From positions 1 to 48,776 of the forward strand of contig JAIFLU010000013.1 in assembly GCA_020048915.1 (NCBI GenBank): a stretch of DNA of 48,776 bases. Reading direction: 5' to 3'. The stretch comes from Bacteroidota bacterium. Lineage in GTDB: Bacteria; Bacteroidota; Bacteroidia; Bacteroidales; JAAUTT01. Positions 8,686 to 19,200 of this stretch are shown here, piece after piece (positions within the stretch are counted from its first letter, which is position 1; every line of letters begins with the position of its first letter). The notes below the pieces were generated by a model that saw only the letters and a program-made list of their open reading frames with translations, did not search any database and was not told where the DNA came from. A program made the translations under genes and the position numbers.

Positions 8686-8813
8686 ACTTTTGGAGAGCCA
8701 AAAGTATAACCAAAAACTCTTTGACGGCGCGAACGCTCCCAATATTCCCGATAGCTATCGCGGATTGGGACCGGCTCCTGTGTCGACTTCTCTTGTTCCG
8801 ATAGCTATCGGAA
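8686..8813. repeat. Palindromic intergenic repeat element
   Basis: Contains a perfect 8-bp stem ACTTTTGG-AGAG-CCAAAAGT (8686-8705), a palindrome CGATAGCTATCG (8749-8760) and an 18-bp perfect palindrome TTCCGATAGCTATCGGAA (8796-8813). A partial copy, GGCTATCGGGAAAT, lies near 8618. A 93-codon open frame crosses these palindromes, but its sequence follows the repeat and I do not regard it as a gene. The structure resembles dispersed extragenic palindromes; whether it recurs in the genome cannot be seen here. Confidence 0.5.
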
Positions 8814-8974
8814 GGCGAGCGGCCATATAGGAATTAGTGTTTAAGTCTTCGCATCGAATATGGCTACTTGCAATTTCTACTAATTTATTAATCTTTGATG
8901 ATAGTCATTTAATATTTTAATGTCAAATCATTAGTTTTTCTGCCAGTTTCACCCAACGATATGTTTTGAACCGT

Positions 8975-10234
8975 TTAAAAGAAATAACTTACCGACAGAA
9001 TAAGCCGACGGTTGTAAACGGTTTCCGCATCAATTATTTTCCCTTTATCTAAAAAATCGATATTACCATAGGCCGCCGAGGTGAGTTCCGTTTCGAGCTG
9101 GAAAACCATTTTTCCGGAATAGTAACTAACAGATGGCGCAATCCGCATCATCGATTCAATTTTTTCGCCCCGCCCATAAAATTTATATGCCAATGCATTC
9201 AGATCATCACTATAGCCTAAGTTTTTCTGATACCCGCCAAAAAATCCCCATTTTACTTTATCGCCATAAAGCACATTAATCCAAGAAGTAAGAGCATTTC
9301 CAGTGGTATAGGATTCATGTCCGGTTATTGTATCAACTGATAGCCTGGCATAACCTCCCTGCATAGCCATTTCAGCCAGATTTTGTCCATACATGGCATT
9401 TCCCTTCATTAAGAATTTGCCCGATTTATATTGGCCAAAAACAGCTAATGCAGCGGAAGGGAGTCTTTCGTATGTTCTGTAGCTAGGTTTTTTGCCATAG
9501 CTGGTTGATTCTAGCGGTTGAAGTACTTTATAAGAGCCCATAACACCACCGGTAAATCCTCCGTTTGAATAATGCAATTGAAGGTTTAGGTCGGGAACCA
9601 TGGCATTCCGCATATAAGTTAAACTTTGACCAGCCGGGCCAAAAGATGCATGACCGCTTTGCATAAAGGCTGCAGCTAATAAGGTAATTTTACCGGTTTT
9701 GTGGGTAAACCGGACTTGTTCGCCCCGGCAGAAAACACTAAACGGGCTTTCGAAGTTCATCGATACGGTACTTGGAACAACAGGCCCCTGCATTGGATGC
9801 CAGTTTCGACCAATTTGAATGCTCGATTTAGCCCAGTCGAGTTTCACCCAGCCTTGGCGAAATAAAAGATAGTTACTGTTTCCACCCGTAAAATCGAATT
9901 CAAAATAGGACGAGGCTTTTGCGCCTAATGCATCAGGCCCACCAAATAAGGCGGAGAATCGCGTTGGTATGGCAGAAATATTTTGATTTATTTTTTCATT
10001 CAGGTCTTTACCATTTCCATCATAAACCGGTGCATCGGGCCACATAAAAAACAATCCATCCGCAGCTTCGGTACCTTTTCTAGAGTTTATGAAATAATCG
10101 ATCCGGGCAAAGCCCCCAAATTTAACATTAACATTTTCGCCAAGTTTTACTGGCGGTATATTGCTGGCAGGTTCCTGAGCAATAACATTAAAACCTAATG
10201 TTATAAGGGCAATAGATAGTAAAGAGTTTCTCAT
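8975..10234 (-). CDS. Porin-like outer-membrane protein (DcaP-like)
   Basis: Start set at 10234 (MRNSLLSIALITLGFNVIAQ, signal peptide), not at the upstream ATG 10291, which adds residues ahead of it. The mature protein begins with VKFGGFARIDYFINSRKGT and has regularly alternating strands rich in aromatic and glycine residues. Examples are SYFEFDFTGG, LFRQGWVKLDWAKSSIQIGR and TRFSALFGG. It ends in LILSVSYFF, a terminal phenylalanine typical of outer-membrane barrels. About 419 residues fits a 16-strand-type porin. Likely a diffusion channel; substrate unknown. It stands alone, divergent from the transaminase-like gene. Confidence 0.8.
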   Translation of the reverse strand: MRNSLLSIALITLGFNVIAQEPASNIPPVKLGENVNVKFGGFARIDYFINSRKGTEAADGLFFMWPDAPVYDGNGKDLNEKINQNISAIPTRFSALFGGPDALGAKASSYFEFDFTGGNSNYLLFRQGWVKLDWAKSSIQIGRNWHPMQGPVVPSTVSMNFESPFSVFCRGEQVRFTHKTGKITLLAAAFMQSGHASFGPAGQSLTYMRNAMVPDLNLQLHYSNGGFTGGVMGSYKVLQPLESTSYGKKPSYRTYERLPSAALAVFGQYKSGKFLMKGNAMYGQNLAEMAMQGGYARLSVDTITGHESYTTGNALTSWINVLYGDKVKWGFFGGYQKNLGYSDDLNALAYKFYGRGEKIESMMRIAPSVSYYSGKMVFQLETELTSAAYGNIDFLDKGKIIDAETVYNRRLILSVSYFF

Positions 10235-10444
10235 ATTGAAGATAAAAAGGTTGCAAGATATAAAAAGATCGATAAGTGATGTGAGATTCAAGGCATCTCT
10301 CCATTAAATTTACAATAAAAAAATCGGCATAACAAATTTTCATATCTGTTGTTATTGATTTATCGAGTTTAAACGAATGAGTATTCTTATACCGGATGGG
10401 ATTTTCACTTTATTTTTTTGTATTTATCGAAAGAGATTAAGAGA

Positions 10445-11751
10445 ATGGGAGAAAAAAGCAAGGAATTTCTGAAAGAGTTTTCGCGATATGTTGTTAGACT
10501 CCATATCCCTTTGTTATAAATTTAAAAAAATCGAAAGGGATGTGGATAGAAACAGTTGATGGCGAAAAAATATTCGACTGGGCAGGATATTATGGATCGC
10601 GATTATTGGGCCACAATCATCCTGGTATGCGGGAACCCGAGTACATTGAAGCGCTTGTAATTGCCGCAAACAATAAACTTGCAAACCCCGATTTTTTAAC
10701 CCCTGAATGCATTGAATATTACCGAAAGCTTTACGAATTAGCACCTAAATGTATTAAAAGCCCTCAATTGGAGATATATGCAGTAAATTCTGGTGCCGAG
10801 GCCGTTGAGAACCTGATGAAGTACTTTATTAATTTGCATGAATCCAAACAAGCTCAATTAGGGAAACCCAGAGGAGTGAGGCGCATAATTTATTTCGAAC
10901 AGGCATTTCATGGTCGCACCATTTTTACACTTAATATTACTCAGTTAACCCATGTTCCGCAAATAACAAAAGATTTTGAACAAATGGTGTTGGGGAATAT
11001 TCAGGTACCTTTTCCGGCAATAGACACTTCAAAATCGGAGGAAGAAAATCTGAAAAGTATTTCCGACTGCCTTAAAATTATAAAAGAGCAGGTTGAATTA
11101 TATCCCGGTGAGGTGGTAGCCATTATTGTAGAACCAATTCAAGGTGCCGGAGGGCATAGGATAACCTACCCGATTTTTTTTCAGGAGCTAAGCAAAATTG
11201 CGCACGATAACGATATTTATCTGGGATTTGATGAAGTTCAAACCGCCGGAGGACAAACAGGACAAACGTTTATGGTTGATAGCCTCGATTTGCCTTACCC
11301 CCCTCAGGGCATTGCTACCGGGAAAAAATTTGCCAACGGGGTAATATTCATGTACCACCCCATGGCAGATATTGGTATACTCGACTCTACCTGGGGAGGA
11401 AACCTGGCCGACATGGTGCGTTTTTGCCAGGAACGGAAAATTGTGGAGCGCGAAAAGCTTATAGAACAAGTACCTGTTAAAACTGAAATTCTGCTCCAAT
11501 GCCTGAATAATTTAAAGAGCAGGTATCCCGGAAAAATATGCAATATACGGGGAATGGGATTATATCAGGGCTTTTCCCTTTCAAATCCCGAAAAGCTGAA
11601 TTTATTCATTGATTACGCTTTGGAGAAGGAAGGACTTCTGCTCCTGGAGGCAGGAACAGATACCGTTCGTCTTCGTCCGGTATTGGATGTTACTATTCAG
11701 GAAATTAAACTTTTGGAAGAAAAGCTAGATAAATGTTTTGCCCGGATTTAG
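10445..11751 (+). pseudogene. L-lysine 6-transaminase-like class III aminotransferase with N-terminal frameshift
   Basis: The main frame runs 10540-11751 (403 residues) from MWIETVDGEKIFDWAGYYGS. It includes ANPDFLTPECIEYYRKLYEL, YAVNSGAEAVENLMKY, IIVEPIQGAGGHR, FDEVQTAGGQTG and GIATGKKFANGV, whose lysine should hold PLP. This is the pattern of the lysine epsilon-aminotransferase branch, which forms 2-aminoadipate semialdehyde. Family members carry about 35 more N-terminal residues. These are present in two frames: ATG 10445 gives MGEKSKEFLKEFSRYVV, and the main frame upstream of 10540 reads TPYPFVINLKKSKG from 10498. Joining needs one extra base around 10493-10497. So the gene has a single-base deletion, real or a sequencing error. 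Translation from 10540 would lack part of the fold. It converges with the GH5 gene, 4 bp away. Confidence 0.82.
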
Positions 11752-11755
11752 CTTT

Positions 11756-13501
11756 CTATAAAGCAAATTCAAGATAATTCAGCTTAAAATCCCCTTTGTT
11801 AACTATAAGCTTAACAGTATGTTTCCCTTTTTCAAGTTTTACATTCCCCAACAAAATTGTCGTCCACTTATGCTCGCCACCTGAAGCTGGAATAGTAAAT
11901 GTTTCTTTCAATTTAGTATTATCAATTTCAAAGGCCACGATCCCGGTACTTTTATCAGATGCTACACGGGCAAATACTTTATAAATGCCTTTCTTTTTTA
12001 TTTGGATAGTATATTTTACCCATTCCGCATCTTTTATGGAGGTAATATTAAATCCATTCGTAAGTTTGGAAGAATCGTTACAGGCTTCAATATCCACCCC
12101 TTCGTTCCGGTAAACACGCCCTTTATTGCCACCATCTTTTCCCGGTTCTCCGGTTCGTTCGCTTTCCGCATCGTAATAAGCAATTCCTGAACGCCCCATA
12201 TCATAATCAACAGCGTATAGGATACCGGGAATAGTGTTGGGTTTAAATGCTTTGGTGGTTGAATCTTTTACCTGACGGAACATAGCATCGATAATGTCCT
12301 TATTGTAGCGACATTTTTGAGCTTTAAGATTATCAACTACTTCAAATAGCGCTTTTGAAGCAACTTCTTTCGAGGGGCGTTCCGTGTCTTTATTCCAGTA
12401 ATCTACAATAGTGCTGTACCCTTGAGGCACCTCCACCATCAAAGGGCAAATAACCGAGCCAATTTTTTTCAATGGCCACCAGGCCCAACCAATTCCGTTT
12501 TTCTCAACGAGCGAAATGCAGTCGGTAAACCATTTATCGGAGTTCTCGCCACTTTCGCCTAACCAAACAGGTACCTTGTATTTGTCGCGTAAGGCAGTAA
12601 TACCTCCCAGAGCCTCCTGATCATTGGGGTTCCAATATTTGTGAAAGCTAAAAACCATGTTATTGTCCCACACTCCGGGAAAACCGTTGTAGTTATTTCC
12701 CCAACCGTTGCCTTCAATAATAATCATATGGGTTTTATCTACTTCCCGAATGGCTTTGGTTATTTCGGCATATAAATCCCAAATAGGTTTATTCAATTGG
12801 TCTTCCACCCCGTTTTTATGTTTTCCTTCGAATGTCCAGTTGGGCTCGTTAATGAGGTCGTACCCTCCAATAGCCGGTTCGTTCGAATAACGTTCCGCAA
12901 GTTTTCGCCAGAGGGCAATTGTTTTTTGCTTGTTCAGATCGTTTTCCCAAAGCGCAGGTTTGGCGGGATCGTAATCCGAAATATTAGCATCCTTTCCTTG
13001 TCCCCCCGGAGCCGCATGAAGGTCGAGAATTAAATACAGTTTATTGGCTTTACACCAGGCCAGCAGGCTATCTGTTAATTCAAACCCTTTTTTAAACCAG
13101 GTATTCTCTCCTTGAACTGGTTCTTCTTCAATTGGGAGTGTATATAGATTGTAATGCATCGGCAACCGTATGCTGTTAAAGCCCCATTTTGCCATCGAAT
13201 CGACATCGGCTTTCGTTACATGGTTCTGAAGCCAGAGGTCGTAAAACCTGTCACATTCTTCTTTACCAATTAAATCGGTAATGTTAGCCTTGATTACATG
13301 TTGCATTCCTACCTTATTAATTTGGAGCATGTAGCCTTCCTGAAGCATCCATCCCCCTAGTCCCATACCACGTAGAATTATATCCTCGCCTTTTTCATTA
13401 ATAATTTTGGTTCCTTTCGCTTTTAAAAAGGACTGGCTTTGAATTTGCTGCATGCCGATAAGAACGAGGAATGCAAGTACGAGTGATAATTTCCGATGCA
13501 T
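11756..13501 (-). CDS. Secreted glycoside hydrolase family 5 enzyme with C-terminal carbohydrate-binding domain
   Basis: Signal peptide MHRKLSLVLAFLVLIGMQQIQSQ cleaved near residue 23. Residues about 30-370 form a GH5 (beta/alpha)8 barrel with ILRGMGLGGWMLQEGYM, FNSIRLPMHYN and LYLILDLHAAPGGQG. The acid/base Glu is in GYDLINEPNW and the nucleophile Glu in VPVWLGESGENS. Residues about 440-581 resemble a CBM6/CBM35-like beta-sandwich (EGVDIEACNDSS, AEWVKYTIQIKKKGIYKVFA, GEHKWTTILLG, KGKHTVKLIVNKG). Likely hydrolyses a beta-glucan or related plant polysaccharide; exact linkage cannot be told. No adjacent polysaccharide-utilisation SusCD pair. Confidence 0.9.
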   Translation of the reverse strand: MHRKLSLVLAFLVLIGMQQIQSQSFLKAKGTKIINEKGEDIILRGMGLGGWMLQEGYMLQINKVGMQHVIKANITDLIGKEECDRFYDLWLQNHVTKADVDSMAKWGFNSIRLPMHYNLYTLPIEEEPVQGENTWFKKGFELTDSLLAWCKANKLYLILDLHAAPGGQGKDANISDYDPAKPALWENDLNKQKTIALWRKLAERYSNEPAIGGYDLINEPNWTFEGKHKNGVEDQLNKPIWDLYAEITKAIREVDKTHMIIIEGNGWGNNYNGFPGVWDNNMVFSFHKYWNPNDQEALGGITALRDKYKVPVWLGESGENSDKWFTDCISLVEKNGIGWAWWPLKKIGSVICPLMVEVPQGYSTIVDYWNKDTERPSKEVASKALFEVVDNLKAQKCRYNKDIIDAMFRQVKDSTTKAFKPNTIPGILYAVDYDMGRSGIAYYDAESERTGEPGKDGGNKGRVYRNEGVDIEACNDSSKLTNGFNITSIKDAEWVKYTIQIKKKGIYKVFARVASDKSTGIVAFEIDNTKLKETFTIPASGGEHKWTTILLGNVKLEKGKHTVKLIVNKGDFKLNYLEFAL

Positions 13502-13686
13502 AGTAGCGAGTATTTGTTAAATAGTTGCCTAAAAATACATTGTTTTTGTCTAATGGCAAAGTAGGATATAGAAACAAATGCTAAAAACCCGGAGGTAGCT
13601 TTAAACAACTCTCGCATTCATGTGTTAATGGATTACCTTTGTTTTCGAAAAAATAATCAAAACAATCATGACATAGATTCTTTTTT

Positions 13687-14415
13687 ATGTATCAAACCAC
13701 TAATATTTACTTGTCACCCGATTTAAAAATGTCGGATATTATCCTCAATAATCCATACCTGATGCTGCTATTGGAGCATTTTGGGATAGAGGTTCCTTTG
13801 CAGGAAAAATCCTTGCAGGAGATATGCCTTGAGAATGACCTGAATACGGAATTGGTTTTAACTTTTGCCAACTTATATAACGGAGCAAATAATGCTTCGG
13901 CCGACTTGTTTTCGCATAAAGATGTATTAGCCATTGTTAATTATTTACAAAAAAGCCACCGATATTATTCCGAAGAAATATACCCCAATATTCTTAATAC
14001 CATCCGGCAAATGAGCCTGATGAATCATCATAAGGAAATGGTTCTGGTTGAAAAATTCTTCATGGATTATATGAATGAAGTAACGGAACATTTGAATTAC
14101 GAGAATGAGGTTGTTTTCCCATACGCCAGGGGCTTATTTGAGCAACTGAAGAATGAATCTCCTGTATTTCGAAAATCGACCTATGCCGTATCGGAATACA
14201 AGGAACACCATAATGATATTGAAGAAAAATTGGACGATTTAAGAAATTTGCTGCTCAAGTACCTGCCTCAGGAAAACGATCAGGTATTGCGCCGAAAAGT
14301 TCTTTTTAGTTTGTACGAGTTGGAATACGATTTAAATATCCATTCTCAAATTGAGGATCTGATTCTTATCCCTCTAGTAACAAGTATGGAAAAACAACTA
14401 AAAGCTACACGGTGA
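13687..14415 (+). CDS. Hemerythrin (HHE) domain protein, ScdA/RIC-like
   Basis: Residues about 1-75 resemble the N-terminal domain of ScdA/YtfE-type iron-sulfur repair proteins (ILNNPYLMLLLEHFGIEV and LQEICLENDLN) but without that domain's cysteine pair. Residues about 85-235 form a four-helix hemerythrin-like bundle with spaced ligands: LQKSHRYYSEEIYP, VTEHLNYENEVVFPYA, YKEHHNDIEEKL and LNIHSQIEDLILIPL. This predicts a di-iron site sensing or handling O2 or NO, or repairing iron-sulfur clusters. The next gene, a LuxR-type regulator, starts at a GTG overlapping the stop (GTGA). The two are therefore translated together and probably act as sensor/effector and regulator. Confidence 0.86.
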   Translation: MYQTTNIYLSPDLKMSDIILNNPYLMLLLEHFGIEVPLQEKSLQEICLENDLNTELVLTFANLYNGANNASADLFSHKDVLAIVNYLQKSHRYYSEEIYPNILNTIRQMSLMNHHKEMVLVEKFFMDYMNEVTEHLNYENEVVFPYARGLFEQLKNESPVFRKSTYAVSEYKEHHNDIEEKLDDLRNLLLKYLPQENDQVLRRKVLFSLYELEYDLNIHSQIEDLILIPLVTSMEKQLKATR

Positions 14416-15011
14416 ACAAACCCATGCATATTGTTTTTGCAGAATCGTCGGATATTGTGATGGAAGGGCTTGTGGGTATTCTGACAAAATCGGGGTTAAA
14501 ATTTCAAATTTCTAAAGCTAAAACCTTCGACGATATTGAGATATGCCATTCCCGGAAAAATTGCGATTTGATATTTATCAATCCTTCTCTGATACACAAT
14601 AACAGCAAAGTTTTTAATGCCCTAAAATGTCAGTTGCAAACCCCTAAATGGGTAGGGTTGGTTTACTCATTCCACGATCAGCAAATTCTCTCTCTTCTCG
14701 ATGCAATAATTACCATTTCCGATTCTCCCGAAACTATTATTAGTCTTGTGAAAAGCATTATAAACAGCGATCCGTTACAGGAGCATAAAAAGTTATTGGA
14801 TGTTCTAAGCGAGCGGGAAATTGATGTTTTAAAGCTGGTAGCAACCGGGTTGGCCAATAAAGAAATTGCCGATAAGCTTAATATTAGCATCCATACGGTA
14901 ATTACACACCGAAAAAACATTTCGCAAAAAATCGGGATAAAATCAGTATCAGGACTGACTATTTATGCAGTAGTCAAGAAATTTATTTCGTTAGAAACAA
15001 TTACAGAGTAG
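14412..15011 (+). CDS. LuxR-family DNA-binding regulator with degenerate receiver domain
   Basis: Starts at GTG 14412, overlapping the hemerythrin stop by 4 bases. Residues 1-120 have the pattern of a receiver domain (MHIVFAESSDIVMEGLVGIL), but the phosphoacceptor position reads DLIFINPSL, Asn57 in place of Asp, and the acidic pocket is reduced. Phosphorylation is therefore unlikely. Residues about 130-195 are a LuxR/GerE helix-turn-helix (VLSEREIDVLKLVATGLANK, IADKLNISIHTVITHRKNI). Coupling to a hemerythrin protein suggests the signal is oxygen, NO or iron state rather than a histidine kinase. Targets unknown. Confidence 0.88.
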   Translation: MNKPMHIVFAESSDIVMEGLVGILTKSGLKFQISKAKTFDDIEICHSRKNCDLIFINPSLIHNNSKVFNALKCQLQTPKWVGLVYSFHDQQILSLLDAIITISDSPETIISLVKSIINSDPLQEHKKLLDVLSEREIDVLKLVATGLANKEIADKLNISIHTVITHRKNISQKIGIKSVSGLTIYAVVKKFISLETITE

Positions 15012-15062
15012 GTGCTGATAAACAGAATTGTATGAATGCTTTAAAGATTACTTTCTAAACGG

Positions 15063-16175
15063 TTAATCAATTGTTATTGTTTGTACCCCGCTAACCAGGA
15101 CATTCCTAACAATGCTGTCGGTAAGAATTTCGGTATATCCTTTATAGGTTTTCCCTACTGAAACCTTCTGTTTATGTAAAACGATTTGATTGGGGCTCTC
15201 CGATTTCTTTGTTAGCATATAATAGCTATCGCCCGATTTTACCAATGCATCTTCCGGTAGCGCTGAGGCTTCTCTGTTATCGGTAATAATTTCGGCCTCA
15301 ATCGAAGTGCCGTTTACAAACTTTTTACGGTCCGGGCTACTTAGCTGGCCAGTGCAGTCGATGGTTTTGGTTTCGCTGTTAATTGACTTCCCAATTAATA
15401 TAAGCCGGGCAGGGTGTATTTCGTCCTTTGCATTAGGACTGTAAAAACGTATCGATTGGTTTTTTGCTAATTTGTAAATGTCTTTTTCAAAAACATACAG
15501 TTTTAATATAAATTGGCCGGCATCTATTATTTCCATAATAACTTTTTGCGGTTCCACAAATTGGCCTAAAACTCCGTTTTGAGCAGTAACATATCCACTT
15601 ATTGGGGCATACACCTTTACATCCGAGCTTACAAAGCCTTCTTCGGCCTTCGAAACGCTTATATTAACAAGCTTAAGCCTGGCTTTAAGGCCTTCGCATT
15701 TAGCCTGCATACTTTTGTATTCGCCCTCTATGTTCAAAAAATCTTTTTGCGAGGCGATTCCTTCTTTGGCCAGCGCTTTCTGTCGTTCGTAATCCGATTT
15801 AATAGCATTGAACTTGCTCGTCATTTCGGCATATTCTTGTTGTAATTGAATGCTTTCGCTGCTCGACAGGGTAAATAATAGCTGTCCTTTTTCTACATAT
15901 TCGCCCACCGATAAAGGATTATGAGTTATTACCCCGGAAATATAGGTTCCAACTTTGGCAAGGCCTTGCGGGGATAGGCCAATTTCGCCATTTACCTTCA
16001 CCGTATTTTCAAATGAAAAGCGCTCAAACTGGCCAAATTTCATACCGGAAGCATTAAATTGAGCTTTGGTAATTGTAATATCTTCAAGAAGCGGTTGCTC
16101 CGCATCTTCAGTTTTTGGAGAAGAAGAGCAAGATACCAATAAAGCTACTAATAATATGGTGGAAAGCTTTTTCAT
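15063..16175 (-). CDS. RND metal-efflux periplasmic adaptor lipoprotein (CzcB/CusB type)
   Basis: Start at 16175 chosen because MKKLSTILLVALLVSCSSS is a lipoprotein signal with a lipobox cysteine; an in-frame ATG lies 5 codons upstream. The protein has the membrane-fusion layout: GTYISGVITHNPLSVGEYVEK (barrel-sandwich half), a coiled-coil hairpin (QLQQEYAEMTSKFNAIKSDY, KEGIASQKDFLNIEGEY), VYAPISGYVTAQNGVLGQFV (second half), then beta-barrel and membrane-proximal domains. It links the inner-membrane pump to an outer-membrane channel. It follows the pump gene after 17 bases. No TolC-like channel gene is adjacent, so the channel must be supplied elsewhere. Confidence 0.92.
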   Translation of the reverse strand: MKKLSTILLVALLVSCSSSPKTEDAEQPLLEDITITKAQFNASGMKFGQFERFSFENTVKVNGEIGLSPQGLAKVGTYISGVITHNPLSVGEYVEKGQLLFTLSSSESIQLQQEYAEMTSKFNAIKSDYERQKALAKEGIASQKDFLNIEGEYKSMQAKCEGLKARLKLVNISVSKAEEGFVSSDVKVYAPISGYVTAQNGVLGQFVEPQKVIMEIIDAGQFILKLYVFEKDIYKLAKNQSIRFYSPNAKDEIHPARLILIGKSINSETKTIDCTGQLSSPDRKKFVNGTSIEAEIITDNREASALPEDALVKSGDSYYMLTKKSESPNQIVLHKQKVSVGKTYKGYTEILTDSIVRNVLVSGVQTITID

Positions 16176-16207
16176 TTGTAAATATTTCATTTCAATAGTA
16201 TATAGCG

Positions 16208-19200
16208 TTACTTAAATTTACGTTTTAATCGAAAAGGCCATAGTTGAATGCCTACCACTGTGTCGAGCACAGAGTAAAGCAAAGGAAGGGCCACCATGGT
16301 GAGCATGGTAGAGGTTACCAAACCCCCTATAACTACTGTAGCCAAAGGGCGCTGCACTTCAGCTCCTGCCGATTGAGATATTGCCATAGGCAGAAATCCT
16401 AGTGCAGCTGCAGCGGCTGTAAGCATTACCGGCCGCAATCGTTCGCGGGTACCTTTTAATATTCGTTCGCGCATATCGCTTATTCCCGAATCCTTGAGTT
16501 CTTTTAAATGTTCAATTAGTACAATACCATTCAGAACGGCAATACCAAACAACGCAATAAAGCCAACCCCTGCAGAGATACTAAATGGCATTCCCCGCAT
16601 CCATAAGAATAAAACTCCCCCAACGGTTGACAAAGGAATAGCCGAGAAAACCATTCCGGCTTCTTTAATCGACTTAAACGCAAAATGCAGGAATATGAAA
16701 ATAATTAACAACGCAACAGGCACCGCAATTTTTAAGCGAATTGTAGCATTCTGAAGGTTCTCGAATTGTCCCCCATAAGCGACATAATAACCTGCGGGGA
16801 GCTTTAGTCTGGTGTCTATTAGTTTTTGGATATCTTTAACTACCGACTCCATGTCGCGGTTTCGAACGTTTATACTTACCACAACCCTTCGGTGGGTATT
16901 ATCGCGCGATATTTTTGCCGGGCCTTCAGAATATTCAATCGCTGCAACCTCGCTGAGAGGAATCTGACCGCCGTTTGGAAGGCTAATATTTAGCTCGCGG
17001 ATATTATGAATGTCCTTGCGAAAACTACTTTGCAGACGTACTGCCAAATCGAAGCGTTTTTCGCCTTCGAAAACACTGCCTGCAATCTCCCCGCCAAAAG
17101 CCATCGTAAGGTGTTTGTTCAGACTTTCCACATCCAGTCCGTACCGGGCGAGCTTTTCCCTTTTATAACGAACGCTCATTTGGGGCAGTCCTGCTGTTTT
17201 TTCGACAATTACATCGGCTGCCCCGTTAACTCCTTCGATGAGTTTTTTTACTTCCAGCGCTTTTTGGTTGAGGATATCCATGTTATCGCCAAATATTTTT
17301 ACGGCCACATCGGCACGAACACCTGTGATTAACTCGTTAAAACGCATTTCGATGGGCTGGGTGAACTCATATTCGATTCCTACAAGAACTGATAAGGCTT
17401 TCTTAAATTCATCAGCCAGTTCTTCTTTTGTTTTAGCCGAAACCCATTGGTCTTTCGGCTTGAGTTTAATAATCATATCAATTTCTTCCATCGACATTGG
17501 GTCGGTAGGAACTTCAGCAGCGCCAATACGGCAAACAATCTGGTCTATCTCGGGGAAGGTATCCAGCAGGATATTCTCCATTTGTGTGGTAAGCTCAATA
17601 GTCCTCGAAAGCGAAGTTCCTGTTTTGAGGACCGGTTGGATAACAAAGTCCCCTTCGTCGAGCGTAGGAACAAATTCCCCTCCCATTCGTGAGAACAAAA
17701 AAACCGTAAATACAAGGGATGCCAGGGAAGCTCCAAGCACCAGCCGTTTATGGTTGAACGACCATTTCATAACCGGGCAATACAACCGATAAGCCCAATC
17801 CATGATCCATCGCGAAATATTTCGCTTGTTTTCTTTTTCGGGCTTTAAAAAAAGCGATGCGGCTACCGGAAGCCAGGTGAGGCATAAAATAATAGCGCCA
17901 ATTAATGCAAAGCTAAACGACAACGCCATGGGCCGGAACATTTTGCCTTCGACACCTGTAAGCGAAAGTATGGGGATAAAGACAATGAGAATAATCAACT
18001 GCCCGAAAATTGCCGAACTCATCATTTTTGATGCGCCATCGAACGTTATATTATCGATCAGCGATTGCCGGTTGTCTTTTTCAATATTATCTATTTGTCC
18101 TTTTTGAAGAGTAAGCTGAATGGCGATAAATTCCACGATGATAACCGCCCCGTCGATAATAATCCCAAAATCGATAGCACCTAAACTCATCAGGTTTGCG
18201 TCTATCCCAAAAATGTACATCATGGAGATAGTAAAAAGCAGCGATAGCGGGATTAAGGATGCTATTACCAGCCCTGAACGCAGATTCCCAAGTAGTAATA
18301 CCACTACAAATACCACAATAATGCAGCCCAGAATAAGGTTCTCGGCAACAGTGGCAGTGGTCTTGGCGATAAGTTCGCCCCGTTCCAGAATTGGGTTTAT
18401 AAAAATTCCCTCGGGCAGTGTTTTTTGTAGTTCGGCAACCCGGGTTTTTACTTCGTCGATCACCTTTTTGGAGTTGGCATCTTTGAGCATCATAATTTGC
18501 CCCAATACTTTTTCCCCTTCGCCATTTGCAGTAATAGCCCCGAAACGATTGGCAAAGCCGAATTGAACAGTTGCAATGTCATTTATCAAGATTGGGATGC
18601 CATTGGTCGATTTTACAACAATGGCACCAATGTCTTCCAACGATTTAACCAACCCTTCGCCCCGGATAAAATAGCTTTGACTGGCTTTTTCGATATAGGC
18701 GCCTCCGGCAACGTTATTATTTTTTTGAATGGCAGCAAAGACTTCCGATATCGAAATGCCCATGCTTTTTAATTGTTCCGGATTAATAGCAATTTCGTAT
18801 TGTTTCAGATACCCCCCCCAGGTATTTATTTCGACCACCCCAGAAATACCCGAGAGCTGTCGTTTCACTATCCAATCCTGAATTGACCGGAGTTCCATGG
18901 TTGAATACGTTTTTTCGTAGCCGGGTTTAGTGTCGAGAATATATTGATAAATTTCTCCCAGTCCGGTAGTAATTGGTCCCATTGTAGGCGTGCCAAAGCC
19001 TTCAGGGATATTGGCGCTCGCATTTTTAATTTTTTCGGCTATTAATTGCCGGGGCAAATAGGTGCCAATGTTGTCGTCGAATACAATGGTTACAACAGAA
19101 AGGCCAAACTTCGAAATGGATCGGATTTCCTTTACTCCGGGTAAATTTGCCATTTCAAGCTCCACAGGATAGGTAATAAACTGTTCAACGTCCTGGGTCG

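Noticed and set aside
8549..8830. 93-codon open frame
   Set aside because: Its second half is a translation of palindromic repeat sequence; no signal, domain or neighbour supports it.
17238..17792. 184-codon plus-strand open frame
   Set aside because: Antisense to a well-conserved metal-pump coding region; no domain of its own.
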